Of a stretch of 19,598 bases of DNA, positions 14,707 to 19,598 are shown in pieces. Location of the stretch: assembly GCA_036496385.1 (NCBI GenBank), contig DASXLD010000123.1:1-19598 (forward strand), given 5' to 3'. Position numbers and translations under genes: made by a program. Position 1 is the stretch's first letter. Each line of letters begins with the position of its first letter. The notes under the pieces were generated by a model, which was not told the origin of the DNA, made no database searches, and saw only the letters and a list, made by a program, of their open reading frames with translations. The DNA comes from Schlegelella_A sp036496385. GTDB lineage: Bacteria; Pseudomonadota; Gammaproteobacteria; Burkholderiales; Burkholderiaceae_C.

Positions 14707-16674
14707 TCAGAGCCCTGCGGTCTTCAGGGTATCGAGGAAGCGGCCGCTGCTCTGGTAGCCGATCAGGCGCGCCGGCCGGATCTCGCGGCCGGAAGCGTCG
14801 AAGAAGATCGTGCCGGGTGGCCCGAACAGGTTGAATCGCTTCAGCAGTTCGCGATCCTGCGCGTTGTTGGCGGTGACGTCGGCCTTCAGCAGCAAGGCGC
14901 CGGCGAGCTTCTTCTGCACCGCCGGGTCGGTGAAGGTGAAGCGCTCCATCTCCTTGCACGAGATGCACCAGTCGGCATAGAAATCGAGGATCACGGGCCT
15001 GCCGGCGCTCTTCAGCGCCGCTTCGAGCTCGTCGACGCTGCGCACGGTCTGGAAGCGCGGCATCCCGGGCGACACGTCGAGATTGCTCGGCGCCGACAAG
15101 CGGGCGAGCGGCTGCAGAGGATCGGTCGCGCCGGACGCCGCACCGACGACCTGGAGGACGCCGACGAGCCCGAGCAGCGCAGCGATCGCCTGCCGCCAGC
15201 CGAGTCGCGGCGGCGAGGCCGCGGCGGTGGCATCGGCCGGTGCGCTCGCCTTGACCTCGCGTGCGCGATGGACGAGCAGTGCCGCGGCAAACAGGGCGAG
15301 CAGGCCCCAGAGCGCGAGCGCGAGCGGACCGGCCAGGATCGGCTGCACCGTCCAGAGCGCGACGCCGAGCAGCAGCACGCCGAACGCGGCCTTGACCTCG
15401 ACCATCCACGCCCCCGCGCGCGGCAGCAGCGCGCCGGCCGACGCGCCGACGAGCAGCAGCGGCACGCTCATCCCCGCGGCGAGCGAGAAGAGCGCGGTGC
15501 CGCCGAGCCAGACGTCGCGCGTCTGGCTGAGATACAGCAAGGCGCCGGCAAGCGGTGCGGCGACGCAGGGGCTCACGATCAGTGCCGAAATGCCGCCCAT
15601 CGCGCAGACGCCGGCGACCTTGCCGGCCGGCAGCTTCTGCGCCGCCGACGTGACGCGGCCCGCGAGCGACGACGGCAGCTGCAGGTTGTAGACGCCGAAC
15701 ATCGAGAGCGAGAGTGCGACGAGGCCGAGCGCGAACGCACCGAGCACCCACGGGTTCTGCAACGCTGCGGCGAGCCCTTCGCCCGCCAGGCCCGCAGCGA
15801 CGCCGAACGCGGTGTAGACGATCGCCATGCCGAACGAATACGACGCCGCGAGGGCGAGGCCTCGGCTGCGCGAAACGCCGGCCGAGCCGCTCGCGCTCGC
15901 GTTGCTCCCGGCGCCGGCGACCGCCAGCGCGGGCGAGCTGCCGGCCTGGCCGACGATGATCGACGACACGATCGGCAGCATCGGCAACACGCACGGCGTC
16001 AGCGACAACAGCAGCCCGGCGATGAAGAACGCGCCGACGATCGGCCAGAACGAGCCGCTGCGCAGCACCGCGTCGATCGCCGATGATTCCGTCGCCGGGG
16101 CCGCCTGCGCACCGACGGTCGACGTCGCAGTTGTCGTTGCGGCGCTCAGCACCGAAGACCCGCCCGGAGTCTCGATCCGCGCGCTGCCGTTGCCACCGAA
16201 GCCGGTGAGCCCGATTGCCGCGACGCTTTGCATCGGCGGATAGCACAGGCCCGCGTCGGCGCAGCCCTGGCTCGTCACGACGAGGCGGAGCTCGGCGCCC
16301 GCCTGCTCGACCGGAACCAGAATCGAGATCGCGTTGCGGTAGGTCTCGACGTCCTTCTGGAACGTCTCGTCGAACTTGACCTTGCCGGGCGGAATCGCAG
16401 GCGAGCCGAGCACCGCGCCGCTGGCGGCGAACTTGAACTGCTCGCGATAGAGGTAGTAGCCGGGAGCGATCGCGAAGCTCACCTCGACCGACTTGGCGTC
16501 ATGCGGGCGGGCCGTGAAGCGGAACGCCTGCTCGGGCGGCAGGAAATCATCTTCGGCGTGCACCGGCTGCAGCGCCAGCGCGGCCAGCAGCGCCACCAGG
16601 AAGAGCGCCGCGCCGCGCCGGGCGGCGAAAGCGGCGGCGTGCGCCAGAGCGAAAAGACGTGCCTGCATGTGCAT
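14707..16674 (-). CDS. dsbD: Thiol:disulfide interchange protein DsbD
   Basis: A 655-residue protein with the three DsbD modules. A signal peptide (1-40, ending PVHA) precedes the periplasmic alpha domain with GC138ADAGLC144YPP. The membrane beta domain has its two cysteines in LTPC228VLPMLPI and SPC370VAAPL. The C-terminal thioredoxin-like gamma domain carries ADWC570ISC573K. It relays electrons from cytoplasmic thioredoxin to periplasmic DsbC, CcmG and similar partners. An Ala/Gly/Ser-rich segment at about 241-270 enlarges the loop after the first membrane helix. A second ATG at 16668 is an alternative start; neither has a strong ribosome site. It lies 36 bp after the ABC permease. Confidence 0.95.
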   Translation of the reverse strand: MHMQARLFALAHAAAFAARRGAALFLVALLAALALQPVHAEDDFLPPEQAFRFTARPHDAKSVEVSFAIAPGYYLYREQFKFAASGAVLGSPAIPPGKVKFDETFQKDVETYRNAISILVPVEQAGAELRLVVTSQGCADAGLCYPPMQSVAAIGLTGFGGNGSARIETPGGSSVLSAATTTATSTVGAQAAPATESSAIDAVLRSGSFWPIVGAFFIAGLLLSLTPCVLPMLPIVSSIIVGQAGSSPALAVAGAGSNASASGSAGVSRSRGLALAASYSFGMAIVYTAFGVAAGLAGEGLAAALQNPWVLGAFALGLVALSLSMFGVYNLQLPSSLAGRVTSAAQKLPAGKVAGVCAMGGISALIVSPCVAAPLAGALLYLSQTRDVWLGGTALFSLAAGMSVPLLLVGASAGALLPRAGAWMVEVKAAFGVLLLGVALWTVQPILAGPLALALWGLLALFAAALLVHRAREVKASAPADATAAASPPRLGWRQAIAALLGLVGVLQVVGAASGATDPLQPLARLSAPSNLDVSPGMPRFQTVRSVDELEAALKSAGRPVILDFYADWCISCKEMERFTFTDPAVQKKLAGALLLKADVTANNAQDRELLKRFNLFGPPGTIFFDASGREIRPARLIGYQSSGRFLDTLKTAGL

Positions 16675-16710
16675 GGGTCGGCTGGGGCCGGAGCGGCTTA
16701 CGGCAGTGCG

Positions 16711-17496
16711 CTAGCGGAAGAACCGGCGCCGGGTGAGCACCAACGCCAGATAGTAGCCGCTGCATGCATATCCCGTGAGGATCAGAAGGGGAAGCAGCGG
16801 ATCTGCGGGAATCCTGCCCAGGACGAGCGGTCGGATCAGGTCGACCGCGGCCTTCAGGGGCAGCACTCCGGCGACGGCCTGGAGCCAATCCGGCATCTGC
16901 GCGATCGGGAAATAGACGCCCGAGAGAAACGTCATCGGCGTGATGACGAGCGTGAAGTAGTAGGTGAAAAAGTCGTAACCCTTGGCGAGCGCGTTGAAGA
17001 CGAGCGCGAGCGAGGCGAACGTGATTCCCGCCAGGCCGAGCACCGGCAGCGCCAACAGCATGCTCGGCGCGCGGCTGATGTCGAGGACGAAGATGACGAC
17101 GAGGATCGCGGCGCACGAAAGCAGCGACTTGATCGCCGCCCACAGCATCTCGGCGAAGACGATGTCGTCGAGCGCGATCGGCGCGTTGAGGATCGAGTCC
17201 CAGGTCTTCTGCACGGCCATTCGCGAGTACGCCGAATAGAGCGCCTCGAAGGTCGCCGCCAGTGCGGCGCTCGCGGCGACGCTGCCCGAAGCGAGGTACT
17301 GAATGTAGGGAATGCCGCCGATCGTCCCGATCAGCGCACCGACGCCGTAGCCGAACGCGACGAGCGTGATCAGCGGCTCGGCGATGTTGCCGAGCACGCT
17401 CGGGCCGGCGAGCTTTTTCCAGACCAGCAGATTGCGCATCACGACCGGCCAGAAGCGGGACGTGAGGTGCGGAACGGCGTAAGGCGAGACGAGCAT
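16711..17496 (-). CDS. ABC-2 type permease, NodJ family
   Basis: A 261-residue integral membrane protein with about six helices. It matches the NodJ/DrrB-like ABC-2 permease family: an N-terminal RNLLVWKKLAGPSVLGNIAEPLITLVAFGYG segment, a central AVQKTWDSILNAPIALDDIVFAEMLWAAIKS, and the characteristic loop TPMTFLSGVYFPIAQMPDWLQ before the final helices. GGAAG at 17502-17506 (minus strand) supports the start. It lies 12 bp downstream of its ATPase, with which it would form an exporter. The substrate is unknown; outside rhizobia such pairs are not tied to Nod factor export, so I give no symbol. Confidence 0.9.
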   Translation of the reverse strand: MLVSPYAVPHLTSRFWPVVMRNLLVWKKLAGPSVLGNIAEPLITLVAFGYGVGALIGTIGGIPYIQYLASGSVAASAALAATFEALYSAYSRMAVQKTWDSILNAPIALDDIVFAEMLWAAIKSLLSCAAILVVIFVLDISRAPSMLLALPVLGLAGITFASLALVFNALAKGYDFFTYYFTLVITPMTFLSGVYFPIAQMPDWLQAVAGVLPLKAAVDLIRPLVLGRIPADPLLPLLILTGYACSGYYLALVLTRRRFFR

Positions 17497-17508
17497 GGCG
17501 TCTTCCGT

Positions 17509-18429
17509 TCAGGAGTCGTCGCGGATCTGCCGGCCGGTCAGCTTGAGGAAGAGATCCTCGAGGTTCGCTGGCCGGTGCAGATAGCGGATCGAGTGGTCGA
17601 GGGCGAGTGCGTCGAGCAGGCGCTTGGGCTCGCGCAGATAGAAGAACACGGTCTCGCCGCTCGTCTCGACGCGCTCGGCGAGCGCAGCATGCTCGCGCCC
17701 GACGGCAGCCGCGCCGTCGCCGTAGACCTCGACGACGTCGCTCTCGAGATGCGCGGCGATCAGGTCGCGCGGCCTGCCTTCGGCGATCTTCCGGCCGTGG
17801 TCGAGGACGATCAGGCGATCGCAGAGGCGCTCGGCCTCGTCCATGAAATGCGTCGTCAGCAGGATGGCCTTGCCCTGCTGGAGCAGGTTCTGCAGGCGCT
17901 CCCACATCAGATGGCGCGCCTGCGGGTCGAGGCCGGTGGTCGGCTCGTCGAGGAGCAGCAGGTCGGGATCGTTGATGAGGGCGCGACCGAGCGAAAGCCG
18001 CCGCTTCATGCCGCCCGAGAGCTCGCCCGGCTTGGCGCCGGCCTTCGACTGCAAGGCAGCGAAATCAAGCAGCCTGGGGACGCGCTCGGCGATCGTCGCT
18101 CGGGCAAGGCCGAAGTAGGCGCCATAGACGCGCAGGTTCTCGGCGCAGCTGAAGTCGGGATCGAGGCTGTCGAACTGGGTGACGACGCCGATCCGCTTCT
18201 TCGCCTCGCGCACGCGCTCGGGCAGCGCCATGCCGAACGCCTCGATCGTGCCGCCGTCGGCGCCCGTCAGGCCGAGGCAGATGCGAATCGTCGTCGTCTT
18301 GCCGGCACCGTTGGGGCCGATCACGCCGAGGCACTCGCCCGGCGCGATCTCGAACGAGAGGTCGTCGACGACGACCGTGTCGCCGTACTTCTTCCTCAGC
18401 TGCGAGACGCGAAGGAGCGGCTCGGGCAT
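17509..18429 (-). CDS. ABC transporter ATP-binding protein, NodI/DrrA family
   Basis: A 306-residue ATPase with Walker A GPNGAGKTT, Q-loop VVTQFD, signature LSGGM followed by KRRLSLGRAL, Walker B LLLLDEP, D-loop TTGLDP and the H-loop TTHFMDEAERL. The C-terminal 80 residues form the extra domain found in NodI/DrrA exporters. The ATG at 18429 is chosen (MPEPLL...); an upstream in-frame GTG at 18438 would add three residues, and neither has a strong ribosome site. It pairs with the permease 12 bp downstream. About 100 bp separates it from rplQ. Confidence 0.92.
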   Translation of the reverse strand: MPEPLLRVSQLRKKYGDTVVVDDLSFEIAPGECLGVIGPNGAGKTTTIRICLGLTGADGGTIEAFGMALPERVREAKKRIGVVTQFDSLDPDFSCAENLRVYGAYFGLARATIAERVPRLLDFAALQSKAGAKPGELSGGMKRRLSLGRALINDPDLLLLDEPTTGLDPQARHLMWERLQNLLQQGKAILLTTHFMDEAERLCDRLIVLDHGRKIAEGRPRDLIAAHLESDVVEVYGDGAAAVGREHAALAERVETSGETVFFYLREPKRLLDALALDHSIRYLHRPANLEDLFLKLTGRQIRDDS

Positions 18430-18525
18430 GTCTGGCACTCGCGGCGCATGCAGCGCCCGCCGAGCCGCCCCAAGGGTGCTGCGGGGGGCAGCGAACCTCG
18501 TGAGTCGCCGTCGGGCCTCATTTCG

Positions 18526-18921
18526 TCAAGACGCTTCCGGTGCGGCTTCGGCCTCGACCGGCATCGGCCGGTCGACGAGCTCGACGAACGCCATCGGCGC
18601 GTTGTCGCCGACGCGAAAGCCCATCTTCAGGATCCGCGTGTAGCCGCCCGGGCGCGCCTGGTAGCGCGGCCCGATCTCGGCGAACAGCTTGGTGACGATC
18701 GCGCGGTCGCGCAGGCGATCGAACGCCAGGCGCCGGTTGGCCACCGTCGGCTCCTTGCCGAGCGTGATGAGCGGCTCGACGACGCGCCGTAGCTCCTTGG
18801 CCTTCGGCAGGGTCGTCTTGATCGCCTCGTGGCGGAGCAGCGAGACGCACATGTTGCGCAGCATCGCCAGGCGATGCTCGCTGGTGCGGTTGAGCTTGCG
18901 AAGTCCGTGTCCGTGACGCAT
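18526..18921 (-). CDS. rplQ: 50S ribosomal protein L17
   Basis: A 131-residue protein with the invariant L17 start MRHGHGLRKLNRTSEHRLAM and the conserved LLRHEAIKTTLPKAKELRRVVEPLIT and RPGGYTRILK segments. A short acidic Ala/Glu tail (VEAEAAPEAS) follows the core, as in many betaproteobacteria. A ribosome site, AGGAAAGGAAAG, precedes the start. It is the last gene of the alpha operon, directly after rpoA. The protein sits at the exit-tunnel region of the large subunit. Confidence 0.98.
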   Translation of the reverse strand: MRHGHGLRKLNRTSEHRLAMLRNMCVSLLRHEAIKTTLPKAKELRRVVEPLITLGKEPTVANRRLAFDRLRDRAIVTKLFAEIGPRYQARPGGYTRILKMGFRVGDNAPMAFVELVDRPMPVEAEAAPEAS

Positions 18922-18945
18922 GGTGCTTTCCTTTCCTGTTGTAGA

Positions 18946-18971
18946 CCGCCAGCCGTGTCAGGTACTGGCGG
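18946..18971 (-). promoter_or_regulatory. Intercistronic hairpin 1, rpoA-rplQ spacer
   Basis: CCGCCAG (18946-18952) and CTGGCGG (18965-18971) make a perfect 7-bp stem with a 12-base loop in the 86-bp rpoA-rplQ spacer, ending about 24 bases before the rplQ start codon. It could tune rplQ translation or protect mRNA ends; no T-tract suggests it is not a terminator. Confidence 0.35.
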
Positions 18972-18979
18972 GTGCACCG

Positions 18980-18997
18980 GGATCGCCGAAGCGATCC
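18980..18997 (-). promoter_or_regulatory. Intercistronic hairpin 2 with UUCG loop, rpoA-rplQ spacer
   Basis: On the transcribed minus strand, GGATCGC-TTCG-GCGATCC is a 7-bp perfect stem closed by a UUCG tetraloop, starting 10 bases after the rpoA stop. C(UUCG)G loops are exceptionally stable. It probably blocks 3'-to-5' decay of rpoA mRNA or attenuates rplQ. Confidence 0.45.
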
Positions 18998-19007
18998 ACG
19001 TGTCTTC

Positions 19008-19598
19008 TTATCGCTTGTCGAGGCCTTGGGGCGGCCAGTTCTCCAGCCGCGCGCCGAGCGTGAGGCCGCGCGACGCCAGCACTTCCTTGATCTCGTTGAG
19101 CGACTTGCGGCCGAGGTTCGGCGTCTTCAGCAGCTCGGTCTCGGTGCGCTGGATCAGGTCGCCGATGTAGTAGATGTTCTCGGCCTTCAGGCAGTTCGCC
19201 GAGCGCACCGTGAGCTCGAGCTCGTCGACCGGGCGCAGCAGGATCGGATCGAACTGCGTCGTCGTCTTCGGCATCGGCTCGAACATGTCGCCGATCTGGC
19301 CCTCGAGCTGCGCGAACACCGCGAGCTGCTCGACCAGGATCTTGGCCGACGAGCGGATCGCTTCTTCGGGCGTGATCGCGCCGTTGGTGGCGATCTCCAT
19401 CACCAGCTTGTCGAGATCGGTGCGCTGCTCGACGCGGGCGCTCTCGACCGTGTAGCTGACGCGCGAGACCGGCGAGAACGACGCGTCGAGGACGATCCGG
19501 CCGATCGACTTGGTCGGCTCGTCGCCGTAGCGGCGCAGGTTTCCGGGGACGTAGCTGCGGCCCTTCTCGACCTTGATCTGCATGTCGAGCTTGCCGCC
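19008..19598 (-). CDS. rpoA: RNA polymerase alpha subunit, C-terminal part (start outside window)
   Basis: The frame is open to the window edge, giving 196 residues; about 130 N-terminal residues are missing compared with the usual 325-330. Visible are the end of the N-terminal dimerisation domain (KGRSYVP, IGRIVLDASFSPVSRVSYTVE, TDLDKLVMEI.TNG.I.PEEAI), the flexible linker and the complete alpha-CTD (LELTVRSANCLKAENIYYIGDLIQR, LLKTPNLGRKSLNEIKEVLASRGL), which contacts UP elements and activators. The stop is TAA at 19008-19010. rplQ follows after 86 bp. Confidence 0.98.
   Translation of the reverse strand, partial: GGKLDMQIKVEKGRSYVPGNLRRYGDEPTKSIGRIVLDASFSPVSRVSYTVESARVEQRTDLDKLVMEIATNGAITPEEAIRSSAKILVEQLAVFAQLEGQIGDMFEPMPKTTTQFDPILLRPVDELELTVRSANCLKAENIYYIGDLIQRTETELLKTPNLGRKSLNEIKEVLASRGLTLGARLENWPPQGLDKR

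Noticed and set aside
16228..18792. Plus-strand open frame of 854 codons
   Set aside because: It is antisense to dsbD, the ABC genes and rplQ, all of which have clear family motifs; no plausible start site or fold in the long frame.

Overview
The window is GC-rich, densely coded chromosome, most likely from a betaproteobacterium. This rests on the general character of the proteins, the distal end of an alpha operon (rpoA-rplQ), an initiator tRNA with the bacterial C1:A72 mismatch, and a 3-hydroxybutyrate dehydrogenase next to a DUF3734 patatin. I cannot name the genus. No non-coding stretch exceeds 300 bases; the longest are 3734-3918, and 14518-14706, which holds a tRNA.

Layout, left to right. 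(1) 1-2276, plus strand: the end of a cupin gene, an exported DUF302 protein, and a dithiol flavoprotein related to mercuric reductase and dihydrolipoamide dehydrogenase. (2) 2291-3733, minus strand: a lipoprotein PQQ-type sugar dehydrogenase carrying an Ig-like domain. (3) 3919-9876, plus strand: a bufferin-type precursor peptide (bufA, DUF2282), DoxX, an NDH-2-like flavoprotein, 3-hydroxybutyrate dehydrogenase, patatin, beta-carbonic anhydrase and a YeeE/YedE transporter. (4) 9973-13357, plus strand: MNIO enzyme (bufB, DUF692), its partner (bufC, DUF2063), an OmpR-type response regulator and a histidine kinase, with each start overlapping the preceding gene; a PAS-GAF sensor protein follows. 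(5) 14588-19598, minus strand and convergent with the rest: tRNA-fMet, dsbD, a NodIJ-type ABC exporter, rplQ and the 3' part of rpoA.

The notable system is a split bufferin (RiPP metallophore) locus. The four-cysteine precursor with its signal peptide lies about 5.7 kb upstream of the BufB/BufC maturation pair, and that pair is translationally chained to its own two-component system. A 17-bp element of consensus YTCACRTTTCGGTCACG occurs twice: 52 bp before bufB, and in the bufA/sugar-dehydrogenase intergenic region, 54 bp before the dehydrogenase. Each copy contains two TCAC half-sites 11 bp apart, the geometry expected for an OmpR/PhoB-family regulator. I infer a small regulon: RR/HK controlling bufBC, the PQQ-type dehydrogenase and perhaps bufA-doxX, with a periplasmic metal or redox stress theme.
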